From: JAFDCJ01 sp964527835 | GTDB taxonomy: Bacteria > Desulfobacterota > Desulfobacteria > Desulfobacterales > JAFDCJ01 | DNA length: 64,000 bases | Assembly: GCA_964527835.1 (NCBI GenBank) | Contig: CAZGNV010000011.1 | Span: forward strand, 25,046 to 89,045 | Reading direction: 5' to 3' | Shown here: positions 1 to 8,192 of the stretch, piece by piece | Numbering within the stretch: position 1 is the first letter of the stretch | Layout: the number at the start of each line of letters is the position of its first letter | Notes under the pieces: generated by a model | Told to the model about the DNA's origin: nothing | Databases searched by the model: none | What the model saw: the letters and a program-made list of their open reading frames with translations, nothing else | Program-made: the position numbers and the translations under genes

Positions 1-102
1 CCAGAGCCGAAACCAGATGCTGCCGTTTTTTTCACGCACGTACATGCGCACCTTCTTGTTCTGAGGAAAAGGCCAGTAAAACAATCCCCTTTCGTCCTTC
101 AT
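1..102 (-). CDS. hypothetical protein, N-terminal 34 residues only
   Basis: The frame opens at ATG (102) after a good ribosome site (GGAAGGTGG, rc of about 107-115) and runs off the left edge without a stop. The visible peptide begins MKDERGLFYWPFPQNKKVRM and is rich in aromatic and basic residues. It has no signal peptide. I recall similar short proteins in sulfate reducers, but cannot assign a family or function. The start is supported by the ribosome site and by the absence of competing frames. Confidence 0.6.
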   Translation of the reverse strand, partial: MKDERGLFYWPFPQNKKVRMYVREKNGSIWFRLW

Positions 103-123
103 GCGTCCACCTTCCAAATACCA

Positions 124-242
124 GTGCCTAAAGTTCGAAGTGCCCTAAAATGCCTAAAGTTGAGGCCCGCCTTTGGCGGATCGAATCTATGAAATCAGAA
201 CCTCCAATTTTAGGCACTTTAGGCACTTTAGCGCACTTTAGA
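124..242. repeat. short direct and inverted repeats of TAGGCACTTT
   Basis: The unit TGCCTAAAGT or its relatives occurs about three times on the left (124-160) and its reverse complement TAGGCACTTT about three times on the right (210-242). The two sides can fold into an imperfect stem. It lies downstream of the 310-1371 gene and upstream of the partial left-edge gene, both on the minus strand. Nothing in it looks coding. The rest of 243-309 holds no recognisable feature. Confidence 0.6.
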
Positions 243-309
243 AACCAGTCAACTCAATCAACCAATTAACTGCATCAGTGCGTCAACTTGCTCTATCAGC
301 TATGATTTG

Positions 310-1371
310 TTATATCTTTCCCCGCTCCTGCATGATGCGCACATAGGTTTCCACCCCGGTTTTGGGGGGTTCGTAGAGTTGATCCTCCGGCTTTTTGACC
401 AGCTGCATGGCTTCCGTGGGGCAGGTCGTCACGCACAACCCGCAGCCGATGCACCGGTTGGTGTCAACAGCAGCGATCCCATCGGTTACCTCGATGGCCT
501 CCATCTGGCAGCGTTCAACACAGGTCTCGCAACCGGTGCACTCGGGCTCGTCCACCCGGGCAAAATAGTTGCTCTGGACCATCCGGGCCGGATGGGGATG
601 CATTTTCAACGACCGCAGCACCCCGCAACAGTCGCCGCAGCAGCTGCACATTCCGCCGATTTTCTGGGAGTTGAACGGCTGCATGACCAGGCCGGCTTCC
701 TCATTTTTTTTGATGATTTCTTTTGCCTCCTCGTGGGTGATGTAACGGCCCATTTTATTTTCCACGTAGTAATCCGCGTGGGAGCCAAAAGAAAAGCAGG
801 CCTCCATGGGCCGGTCGCACCCTTTGCCGGCCAGTTGGGTCGTCGTCCGGCAGACACAGGGGGCCACGGCGATTTTCTGCTGCTGGTCAATGATCTTGAG
901 CACATCTTCGTAGGGCGCCACCGGATAATCGGCCACCAGCTGCCGGCTGATGGGGATGGTCCGCAAAACAGGCGTTTGAAACTCCTGGATGGTGCGCCCG
1001 AAGGCGGCCTCGAAGTACTCCTCGTGGTCTCTGGCAAATTCCGGGTCCATTCGCTTCAGCTGGTGCTCAAAGATGCCCACCACGTAAGGCACCGGCGCAT
1101 AGCGCACCCGCTGGCCCTTGCGCTGACGAAACAAAAGCCCCTTTTGGGCCATCCGTTCCATGAGAGCACTGAGCTGGTCCGCGTCGCGGTTGAGCCGCGC
1201 GGCCACGTCCGCGGGCTTCTGCAAAAGGGGTGACAGCTCCATGTACAGCTGCGCCTCTTCTTCGGTAAACAAGCGCTTCAGCAACCGGATTTCCACCTTG
1301 TTTTCAGTGGCCGGGTACCCCGTGGCCATGTCATCCAGCCGCGCTCTCAACTGTTCGTAAATATCCGTCAT
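310..1371 (-). CDS. 4Fe-4S ferredoxin-type protein with N-terminal winged-helix-like region
   Basis: 353 residues from the ATG at 1371, chosen because GGAGG lies 8 bases upstream; the frame also opens 14 codons earlier without such a site. Residues about 25-90 look like a winged helix. The middle holds Cys172, 174, 185 and 192 and a dense CSCCGDCC run at 242-249. The C-terminus holds two classic 4Fe-4S motifs (Cys278/281/284/288 and Cys307/310/313/317). It is the last gene of the set with the CCG and FAD proteins upstream, so it probably passes electrons between them and a soluble carrier. The partner is not visible. Function beyond electron transfer is inference. Confidence 0.8.
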   Translation of the reverse strand: MTDIYEQLRARLDDMATGYPATENKVEIRLLKRLFTEEEAQLYMELSPLLQKPADVAARLNRDADQLSALMERMAQKGLLFRQRKGQRVRYAPVPYVVGIFEHQLKRMDPEFARDHEEYFEAAFGRTIQEFQTPVLRTIPISRQLVADYPVAPYEDVLKIIDQQQKIAVAPCVCRTTTQLAGKGCDRPMEACFSFGSHADYYVENKMGRYITHEEAKEIIKKNEEAGLVMQPFNSQKIGGMCSCCGDCCGVLRSLKMHPHPARMVQSNYFARVDEPECTGCETCVERCQMEAIEVTDGIAAVDTNRCIGCGLCVTTCPTEAMQLVKKPEDQLYEPPKTGVETYVRIMQERGKI

Positions 1372-1394
1372 TGATTTACCTCCACTATTGGTGA

Positions 1395-1425
1395 TGAAGT
1401 CGTAAAAAGTCAATTTTGAGCGCCA
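1395..1425. repeat. end fragment of hairpin repeat family A
   Basis: A short piece carrying the family A terminus (CGTAAAAAGTCAATTTTGAG) lies in the 54-base gap between the Fe-S genes at 310 and 1426. On the minus strand it supplies a TTGACTTTTTACG stretch ahead of the ferredoxin gene. Confidence 0.7.
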
Positions 1426-2583
1426 TCACGTCAGCCGTTCACTGACGATTTCACTGATCTCTTTGACCGCGAGCCTGCCCTCCAGGTTCTGTACCTTGAC
1501 GGCATCGGCAAACATGACCGCACACTGGGGGCAGGCCACGGCCAGGACATTCGCCCCGGCGGCTGCAGCTTCGAGCACCCGCTGTCCGGCGGATGTCTGC
1601 CGGCCGCTGCTGATGATGTCGGTAAACACGTTTCCACCCCCGCCCCCGCAGCACAGCGCATTGTGAAAACTGCGCGGCATCTCGACCAGCTCGACTCCGG
1701 GCAGTGCGGCCAGGACCTTTCGCGGGGCGCCGTATTCTATATTGTGACGGCCCAGATAGCACGAATCGTGGCAGGTTACCCGCAGCGGCGGCAGATCCTG
1801 TGCCAGGACGGCCTTTTTAACCCGCAAAGCCAGCACCTGGCTGTAATGAAATACCGTGTACTGCCCTCCCACTGGGGGATAATGATTTTTAAAGGCATTA
1901 TAGCCATGGGGCGACAGGGTGATGATCTTTTCAACCCCCCGCGATTGAAATGTTTTGATGTTTTCTGCGGCCAGGTACTTGAACAGTTCGGTTTCTCCCA
2001 TGGCGCCGGCTTCGTTGCCATCGGAAATTTCATCGGCTCCCAGGATGCCGAAGGAAACCCCCAGGGTTTTCAAAAGTCCGGCAACCGAGCGGGCGATTTC
2101 CTGCCCGCGGGTGTCATAGGAGCCCACGTCCCCCACGAAAAAAAGATACTCCTGATCCGAATAGGATTCGATTCCCAGCCCGTCTGCCCAGTCACCCCGC
2201 TTTTTGCGCGCACGACCGTATGGATTGCCGTACTGATAAATCCGGGTCAGGCAGTCCCGGACGGCCGGGGGCACTTTGCCACTGTTGGCCAGCTGCTCTT
2301 TGGCGGCCGTAAACGCCAGCAACAGCTGGTCCTTTAATTTGGGAAAGGTGCAGTGGGCCACACAGTTGCCACAGGCCACACAGGAAAACAAAATTTCCTG
2401 CAGCCGTTCGGTGGCCGCCAGCCTGTTGTCCAGCAGGGCCCGGATCAGCCACATCCGCCCCCCCGGCGAATAGGTCTCGAAACGAAACGACAGGTAGGGA
2501 GGGCAGTTAAAGTCAACATAGTTTTCGGGCAGTTTGCAGTAGCCGCAGCGAAAACAGCGGTGCAGTATTTCTTCATATTGCAT
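1426..2583 (-). CDS. Fe-S oxidoreductase, HdrD/GlpC-like with one CCG domain
   Basis: 385 residues. N-terminal cysteines at 10, 13, 16 and 27, then CVACGNCVAHC (Cys68/71/74/78), suit two iron-sulfur clusters. The C-terminal half has a full CCG cluster site: TCHDSC at 270-275, CCGGGGG at 311-317 and CPQC at 351-354. This is the cluster-binding signature of HdrB/HdrD and of the Fe-S subunits of glycolate and lactate oxidases. Its ATG overlaps the stop of the upstream FAD oxidase by one base (TGATG), so the two are translationally coupled. It most likely accepts electrons from that flavoprotein. The electron donor substrate is unknown. Confidence 0.85.
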   Translation of the reverse strand: MQYEEILHRCFRCGYCKLPENYVDFNCPPYLSFRFETYSPGGRMWLIRALLDNRLAATERLQEILFSCVACGNCVAHCTFPKLKDQLLLAFTAAKEQLANSGKVPPAVRDCLTRIYQYGNPYGRARKKRGDWADGLGIESYSDQEYLFFVGDVGSYDTRGQEIARSVAGLLKTLGVSFGILGADEISDGNEAGAMGETELFKYLAAENIKTFQSRGVEKIITLSPHGYNAFKNHYPPVGGQYTVFHYSQVLALRVKKAVLAQDLPPLRVTCHDSCYLGRHNIEYGAPRKVLAALPGVELVEMPRSFHNALCCGGGGGNVFTDIISSGRQTSAGQRVLEAAAAGANVLAVACPQCAVMFADAVKVQNLEGRLAVKEISEIVSERLT

Positions 2584-3962
2584 CAGTCAACCTCCCAGTT
2601 GCCCGGATTCATAATGCCCGCCGGATCGAGCACGGCCCGGATCCGATTCATGAGAGCGAACATGTTGGGATCCATCTTGCGGATAATCTCCTTTTGGGCC
2701 GGCGCCTCGGCCTTCCACGGGATGCCCCCCATGTCCACCGCCGCCCGGTTGGTTTGTTCCAGGGCTCGCTGGGCCCGCTCGACATCTGCCGGGTCGGCGC
2801 GATTGAAAGCATAGGCGAAAAAAAACATCATGCAGTGATTGACGCCGATGATCCGGGCCCCCAACGAATAGCTGACCCCTGTTTTTGATGCCACCTCGAG
2901 GCCCAGTTCATAGGCCTCGGCAAACAGGTCCACCGGCATGATCACTCCGACGTACTCAAAACCGCCGCCTTTTCTCACATCCGCAAAACGTGAGAGCTGG
3001 CGGGCCGGCACTTCCAGAAAAGGCTGTTTCATGGCCGGCGGCATGGGAATGAACCCGGCAATTTTCTGGTCGATATATTTTTTTACCGAGGCCCGGATCA
3101 GGTTGCGCTTCCAGACCAGCTCTTCTTTCGTGTTGGCGCCGTAATTGATGTTGCTGTGCAAAAAACCCCGGGCCCACTCCGGCTTGGGCGTCATCCAGGC
3201 CGTCAGGTCCTCGGCCAGCTGAGTTGCAGTCAGCCGGTGCAAGATATCGGGCATCAGGCGGGCCTCCTCGCACACGAACACCCCCACGTCGTTGAAACGG
3301 TAGCTGGGATACAGCTTGATGGCCAGTTTGGTTATCACGCCGGTGGTGCCGGCCCATCCGAGAAACAGTCCCGCCAGATCCGGCAGGGGCGCCCGGGCAA
3401 ACCAGTAATCGGAGGTGGCGCACGATCCGATGCGGGCCACCTCGCCGGTGGGCAGCACCACCTCCAGGCCGTTTAACATGTCCGAGTGAAAGCCATGGGC
3501 ATGGGATATGTGCCCCGAGCCGTGGATGGACACATTGCCGGCAATGGTGGCCGCCGGCGGGGCATCGGGGGCGGAGTGCTTGAGCCGGGGATGATGCGCT
3601 TTCAGGTAGGCTTGGAGCATGCCCTGGGAGGCACCGGCTTCCACCAGGGCGTAACGGCTCATTTCGTTGACCTCGATGATGCGATTCATGCGCTTCATGT
3701 CAAGGATGATGCCGCCCTTCAAGGCCCGGGACAGCCCCGATAGAACCAGGCCGGCGCCCAGCGGCACCACGGGGATCTTGTGCTGGTTGGCCAGCAGCAA
3801 AATCCGGCGGACCTGATCGGTGGAATCGGGCATGACCACAAAATCCGGCTCGCACGCCGGCATGGTGCCCGGGTCCATGGAATAGAGATAACGCTCCTCG
3901 GGTTGATCCGATACAAATTCGGCTCCCACGATTTCGGCAAGCGCCTGCAAAATTTCCTTCAT
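2583..3962 (-). CDS. FAD-linked oxidase, GlcD / p-cresol methylhydroxylase type
   Basis: 459 residues from the ATG at 3962, which has AGGAG 7 bases upstream; an earlier in-frame ATG at 4013 would overlap the neighbour. The PCMH-type FAD fold is clear: VPLGAG around residue 67, a conserved NVSIHGSGH stretch near 145-155, and the C-terminal signature LDPAGIMNPGNW typical of glycolate/D-lactate oxidases. The family oxidises 2-hydroxyacids or phenolic methyl groups. The gene lies between two Fe-S proteins, an arrangement seen in GlcDEF-like and ETF-linked lactate dehydrogenases. The substrate cannot be read from the sequence. Confidence 0.85.
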   Translation of the reverse strand: MKEILQALAEIVGAEFVSDQPEERYLYSMDPGTMPACEPDFVVMPDSTDQVRRILLLANQHKIPVVPLGAGLVLSGLSRALKGGIILDMKRMNRIIEVNEMSRYALVEAGASQGMLQAYLKAHHPRLKHSAPDAPPAATIAGNVSIHGSGHISHAHGFHSDMLNGLEVVLPTGEVARIGSCATSDYWFARAPLPDLAGLFLGWAGTTGVITKLAIKLYPSYRFNDVGVFVCEEARLMPDILHRLTATQLAEDLTAWMTPKPEWARGFLHSNINYGANTKEELVWKRNLIRASVKKYIDQKIAGFIPMPPAMKQPFLEVPARQLSRFADVRKGGGFEYVGVIMPVDLFAEAYELGLEVASKTGVSYSLGARIIGVNHCMMFFFAYAFNRADPADVERAQRALEQTNRAAVDMGGIPWKAEAPAQKEIIRKMDPNMFALMNRIRAVLDPAGIMNPGNWEVD

Positions 3963-3972
3963 GGCATGGCTC

Positions 3973-5001
3973 CTATCCGGCCTTTTTCTCCAGTGCCGCC
4001 TGGCAAAGATCACTCATGAGAATCGGAAAAATCCCTCTTTCAGCCACCGCTTCGCCGAGGGTAAACATGCACACCGGGCAGTTGAAAACGCAGTAGGCAA
4101 CCCCGGCCTGCTGCATGTCGTCAAGATTGCGCTGCTGAACATCATCGGCAAGATCCTCGCGCTGCTGGGCCCGCAGCACCTGGCCGCAACAAAGGGCGTT
4201 TTCGCGGTCATACTCCCGGGGCACCCGCTCGGCCCCGATTTGCTGGAAAATGTCATCCACCCAGTGCTGGGTTTGCGGCACCAGGCGGTTGGAACACGGG
4301 CGCTGGTAGGCCACTTTGGCTCCGATGGGCATGATCTGGTCCTTGAGCTCGTCGAGCCTTTTGGACAGGTACTCGAAAAGGTGCACGACCTTGAACGGCA
4401 CCTCGATGCCGAAGGCTGGTGCCAGCTGGCTGTAAGCACCGTAGCACTCGTCATGGAAGCAGACCATCTCGTCAACTCCGCTGTCCTTGAGGTAAAACTG
4501 CTGGATGTTGTCGATCATCCGCGGCAGCCGCTCGCGGATCACCGAGTTTTTACCGAAGTGCAGCCACATGATGTTGCAAAAAATGTCACTGCCGACAATC
4601 ATGGAGGTGTTTTCATACAGCTTGCCGCGGATACAGCCGGTGAGCATGGGAAAGTAGCACATGTTGATCACCGGAGATGCCACGGTGGCCGGGGTGATGG
4701 TCCCCCGGGCCGCCATCATGGTCAGCTGCTGTTTGGTGATCGGCTGCGGGACAGGCAAAATGCCTTTTTGTTCCTGGCGGTCAACGATCTGGTAAAATGG
4801 ATGGTTGCCCGCGGGGCAGTACTCTTCACAGCTGTAGCAGGTGGCACACTCCACCAGGATGCGGGTGTCCTGGCCATTGAGCAGTTTTGCCTTTTCCTCC
4901 CGGGCCTGGGCCAGCTCAAAATCCATGTACTGGCATTTCATCAGGCAGTCACAGGTCTCACAGTCAGCGCAAATTTGCGGGTCGTAATTTAGTTCGTACA
5001 C
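3973..5001 (-). CDS. Fe-S oxidoreductase with partly degenerate CCG domain
   Basis: 342 residues, GTG start at 5001 with AGGAGG 9 bases upstream. The N-terminus is cysteine-rich (Cys11, 14, 17, 19, 23) and followed by CATCYSCEEYC (Cys52/55/58/62). In the C-terminal half, CFHDEC (181-186), CCG (271-273) and CPVC (308-311) resemble the CCG domain of HdrB. Other typical positions differ from the canonical copy at 1426-2583. It is the first gene of the four-gene FAD/Fe-S set, 10 bases ahead of the flavoprotein start. It is probably the second Fe-S subunit of the same complex. Confidence 0.8.
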   Translation of the reverse strand: MYELNYDPQICADCETCDCLMKCQYMDFELAQAREEKAKLLNGQDTRILVECATCYSCEEYCPAGNHPFYQIVDRQEQKGILPVPQPITKQQLTMMAARGTITPATVASPVINMCYFPMLTGCIRGKLYENTSMIVGSDIFCNIMWLHFGKNSVIRERLPRMIDNIQQFYLKDSGVDEMVCFHDECYGAYSQLAPAFGIEVPFKVVHLFEYLSKRLDELKDQIMPIGAKVAYQRPCSNRLVPQTQHWVDDIFQQIGAERVPREYDRENALCCGQVLRAQQREDLADDVQQRNLDDMQQAGVAYCVFNCPVCMFTLGEAVAERGIFPILMSDLCQAALEKKAG

Positions 5002-5052
5002 TGGGAAAACCTCCTAACCCGGACAAACCGGAAAGTTCCTGAATTTGACGGC

Positions 5053-5100
5053 CCCGTAAAAAGTCATTTTCGAGCGACATCAACCCTTTTCGGGAAGACA
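5053..5100. repeat. end fragment of hairpin repeat family A
   Basis: CGTAAAAAGTCATTTTCGAG followed by ACATCAACCCTTTTCGG matches about 45 bases of one end of the family A hairpins. It lies in the 161-base gap separating the FAD/Fe-S set from the upstream kinase gene. A tandem GTTCGATGTTCGATGTTC follows near 5132-5150. Confidence 0.7.
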
Positions 5101-5162
5101 GCCGTGATTGATTTTTTGCATTCGGCGTTGGGCGTTCGATGTTCGATGTTCATTCCTGCCTT

Positions 5163-6233
5163 TTAAAGATCCGAGCGCTCGATCTGCATCCGCGCCGCTT
5201 TTTCCAGGGCCTTGACCCCCACAATCATGGCTGCAAAGCGGTTGTCCTTTGTCTGACCGTGGTAGAACCGGTAGTAAATCTGCTGGGCGATGGCCGCCAG
5301 GCGAAACAGGCCGAAACAATAGTAAAAGTCATAATTGTCGATGCTCCAGCAGGCCAGTTCGGCATAGTGGCTGACCAGCTCGTCTCGGGTCAGCGCCCCC
5401 GGATGATCACTGGGAATAAACCGGATGGCCTGCATTTCAGGGATATCGTCTTTTTGCACCCAGTAGGCCAGGGAACCGCCAAGATCCATCAGGGGATCAC
5501 CGACGGTGGCCATTTCCCAGTCCAGCACCCCGATGATCCGGCCGGGGTCGTCTTTGTCAAGGACCACATTGTCCAGCTTGAAATCATTGTGAATAATTGC
5601 CGCAACCGGAAAATCCGGCGGCATTTTCTCTTCCAGCCAGATCATGATCTGTTCGCAGTCAGGGGCATCCGGGGTGCGCGCCGCCCGGTAGCGCCTGCTC
5701 CAGCCCGCCACCTGACGCTGCACATAGCCGGCCGGCTTGCCGAAATTTTCCAGTCCCACCTCGCGATAGTCAATGCTGTGCAGCTGGCGATGGACTTCCA
5801 CCAGCTTGCGGCACAGGGCGGCGATCGCCGGCGGCGAGTTTGCCAGCGATGGCGGAAATTCGCGCCGCACGATGATGCCGCGGATTCTTTGCATGACATA
5901 AAAAGGGCAGCCGATAATCGCCGTATCTTCGGTATAAGCCAGGGGCTTGGGACAGTAAGGATAGACGTCATGCAGGGCGCTGAGGATGCGGTATTCGCGA
6001 CCCATGTCGTGGGCGGTTTTGGCCTTGGTGCCGAAGGGAGGTCGACGCAGCACCAGCTCGCGGTCTCCAAAAGTAATCAGATAAGTCAGATTGGAATGCC
6101 CGCTGGGAAACTGCCGGATGACCATCTGTCCCTGAAGTCCCGGAATGGCGTCTTTTAAAAATGGCTCGATTGCCGTGGCATCAATGGCTTCCCCGTCGCG
6201 CGGGGCTGCCGGCTGATCGATATCGTTCATCAT
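5163..6233 (-). CDS. APH-family phosphotransferase, ACAD10/11 kinase-domain or LvaA type
   Basis: 356 residues from the ATG at 6233 (AAGGA about 6 bases upstream). An earlier open stretch overlaps the TetR gene and lacks support. Kinase hallmarks: HND at 215-217 with Asn222 (HxDxxxxN catalytic loop) and the metal-binding DWE at 238-240, followed by GDPLMDLG. This clade of the aminoglycoside phosphotransferase family includes the kinase domain of eukaryotic ACAD10/11 and bacterial LvaA, which phosphorylate 4-hydroxyacyl-CoA. The gene overlaps the TetR gene by 53 bases and follows an ACAD of the matching type. That context makes a 4-hydroxyacyl-CoA kinase the favoured call; an unrelated small-molecule kinase is possible. 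Confidence 0.8.
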   Translation of the reverse strand: MMNDIDQPAAPRDGEAIDATAIEPFLKDAIPGLQGQMVIRQFPSGHSNLTYLITFGDRELVLRRPPFGTKAKTAHDMGREYRILSALHDVYPYCPKPLAYTEDTAIIGCPFYVMQRIRGIIVRREFPPSLANSPPAIAALCRKLVEVHRQLHSIDYREVGLENFGKPAGYVQRQVAGWSRRYRAARTPDAPDCEQIMIWLEEKMPPDFPVAAIIHNDFKLDNVVLDKDDPGRIIGVLDWEMATVGDPLMDLGGSLAYWVQKDDIPEMQAIRFIPSDHPGALTRDELVSHYAELACWSIDNYDFYYCFGLFRLAAIAQQIYYRFYHGQTKDNRFAAMIVGVKALEKAARMQIERSDL

Positions 6234-6969
6234 TGCCGTCCTTAAACTGTGCCTGGTGATAATGCCGCCGGTTGTCGATGGGAGCGGCAACGAATCCTTC
6301 CACGAATTGCAGCACAAAGCGGGCGTACTTATCAACAGTGATGTTTCGCTTGGCATATTTGCGGCGCTTCAGGTACCAATCCTGCACCAGGGCCTTTATC
6401 AGGCTGGCTGTCAGTTGCGGATCACGGCGGGCAAAACATCCCTGTTGCTGTCCCTGTTCGAGGATATCCGCAAAGATCTGCTCTGTATAAAGTTCGCTGG
6501 CAACCGCCAGGGCCTGTTCCTTTTGGGAAAGATTCTTGGCTTCCATGTAGGAAAAATAAAACCAGGGCTGCATGGCTTCGCTCAAAAAAAGATGGGTCAA
6601 TATGGCACTTCGAAGTTTGGCGAGAGGCTCGAATTCCCGGGCGATGCGTTCTTTGAGAATCCGCCCGGTAATCGTTCGGCGCTGGTGCTGGAGCATGGCC
6701 AGCAGCTCATCCTTGCTGCCGAAATAAGCATACAAAGCGCCCAGGCTCAAACCGGTTTCCCGGCTCAAATCGCGCATGCTCATGGCCTGAAAACCCTTTT
6801 GGTTGCTGATTTTCAAAGTTGCGTTGAATATGCGCTCCAGGTTTTTAACCACCGTGTCTTCTTTTTTAACCTGGATGTTTTTGCGGTTGCGGGCAAAAAC
6901 CTCCCGGCAGATATCCTGCCTGGAAAGATTGACCTGCCTCTGAAATTCAGCGTAGTCCATGGGCCTCAT
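6181..6969 (-). CDS. TetR-family transcriptional regulator
   Basis: 262 residues (259 if the ATG at 6960 is used). The helix-turn-helix lies at about residues 58-90 (SMRDLSRETGLSLGALYAYF), preceded by a longer N-terminal extension than usual. The C-terminus is a helical ligand-binding domain. It sits between the ACAD (22-base overlap) and the kinase (53-base overlap), so it is co-expressed with them. It is the obvious candidate to bind the palindrome at 9018-9029, perhaps released by an acyl-CoA. Regulator and operator are paired by context only. Confidence 0.85.
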   Translation of the reverse strand: MRPMDYAEFQRQVNLSRQDICREVFARNRKNIQVKKEDTVVKNLERIFNATLKISNQKGFQAMSMRDLSRETGLSLGALYAYFGSKDELLAMLQHQRRTITGRILKERIAREFEPLAKLRSAILTHLFLSEAMQPWFYFSYMEAKNLSQKEQALAVASELYTEQIFADILEQGQQQGCFARRDPQLTASLIKALVQDWYLKRRKYAKRNITVDKYARFVLQFVEGFVAAPIDNRRHYHQAQFKDGNDERYRSAGSPARRGSH

Positions 6970-8152
6970 ATTCCTTTATTATCCGCTTGGCCACTGCGAC
7001 CTTGTGGACCTCGTCGGCCCCGTCATAAATGCGCGAGGCCCGTTCATGGCGATAATACCAGGCAATAATCGTATCATCGGTCATCCCCAGCCCCCCGTGA
7101 ACCTGCAGCGCGCGGTCAACAACTTTCAGCATGGTATTGGCAACCACGTATTTGATCATCGAGATTTCCTTGCGGGCCGCTTTGGCTCCCACCGTGTCAA
7201 TTCTGTCGGCGGCATAGAGCACCATTAGCCGCGCCGCCTGGATATCAGCCGCACACTCGGCAATCCACATCTGGATGATTTCCTTGCTGGCCAGTTTTTT
7301 TCCCGGCGCGATGGGCCGGGTGACGGCCCGTGAGCATAAAAGGTCAAAACAGCGGTTGCAGATGCCGATCCAGCGCATGCAGTGATGAATCCGGCCGGGT
7401 CCCAGCCGTTCCTGGGCAATGGCAAACCCGCCCCCTTCGGGCCCCAGCAGGTTTTTCTGCGGCACCCGGCAGTTCTGATACAGGATCTCACCATGGCCGA
7501 AGTAGTCATCTCCAGCCTCTCCCATCACCGGAATGTTCCTGACATGGTTGAATCCCGGCGTATCGGTGGGCACGATGATCATGCTGGCCTGCTGATAGCG
7601 TGAAGCTTCCGGATTGGTTACGGCCATGACGATGGCAAACCGGGCGCCATCGGACGATGAGGTATACCATTTCTGACCGTTGATGACATAATCGTCCCCG
7701 TCCCTGACTGCGGTGGTGTCCATCATCACCGGGTTGGACCCCGGCAGTTCCACCTCGGTCATGGAAAAACAGCTGCGGATCTTGCCCTCCACCAGGGGCC
7801 GCAGCCACTTTTCCTTCTGCTCGTCGGTGCCGAACATGTGCAAAATTTCGATGTTGCCGGCATCCGGGGCCTGGCACCCGAAAACATAATGGCCGATCGG
7901 TGTGCGGCCCAGGCATTCAGATACCAGGGCATGCTCCTTGAGATCGAGCCCCATGCCGCCATATTCCCGGGGGTGGTTCGGCGCCCACAACTCCATTTGT
8001 TTGACCAGCCGGCGCTTTTCCTCCAGTTCGGGAAGCATTTGCCTGAAGGACCGGGTCAACAGCGCCGGCTCCAGGGGAATCAGCTCCCTGTCCACAAACT
8101 CATTGATCATGCCGGTGATGGTTTGCATCTTATCCGATACACTGAAATCCAT
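6947..8152 (-). CDS. acyl-CoA dehydrogenase, ACAD10/11 or LvaC type
   Basis: 401 residues with GGAGG 7 bases before the ATG. The fold is complete: the flavin-binding stretch around CFSMTEVELPGSNP and the C-terminal IYDGADEVHK (375-384). Where classical short-chain enzymes have the catalytic Glu of YEGT, this protein has Asp377, as I recall for the ADGPDEVH signature of ACAD10/11. Members of that group act on 4-phospho-acyl-CoA made by a partner APH kinase, which is encoded two genes downstream. It would reduce ETF (etfBA divergent at 9108). It follows the phosphatase gene by 40 bases. Confidence 0.85.
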   Translation of the reverse strand: MDFSVSDKMQTITGMINEFVDRELIPLEPALLTRSFRQMLPELEEKRRLVKQMELWAPNHPREYGGMGLDLKEHALVSECLGRTPIGHYVFGCQAPDAGNIEILHMFGTDEQKEKWLRPLVEGKIRSCFSMTEVELPGSNPVMMDTTAVRDGDDYVINGQKWYTSSSDGARFAIVMAVTNPEASRYQQASMIIVPTDTPGFNHVRNIPVMGEAGDDYFGHGEILYQNCRVPQKNLLGPEGGGFAIAQERLGPGRIHHCMRWIGICNRCFDLLCSRAVTRPIAPGKKLASKEIIQMWIAECAADIQAARLMVLYAADRIDTVGAKAARKEISMIKYVVANTMLKVVDRALQVHGGLGMTDDTIIAWYYRHERASRIYDGADEVHKVAVAKRIIKEYEAHGLR

Positions 8153-8192
8153 AATTGTCCTCCAGTTGCATTTTGAAATTAGCGGCTGCCGG

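Noticed and set aside
124..242. CRISPR array.
   Set aside because: Repeat units are only about 10 bases, lie in both orientations, have no regular spacers, and no cas gene is present.
310..5001. Hdr/Mvh-type heterodisulfide reductase complex.
   Set aside because: HdrA and a hydrogenase-like subunit are missing, and a GlcD-type FAD protein is in their place.
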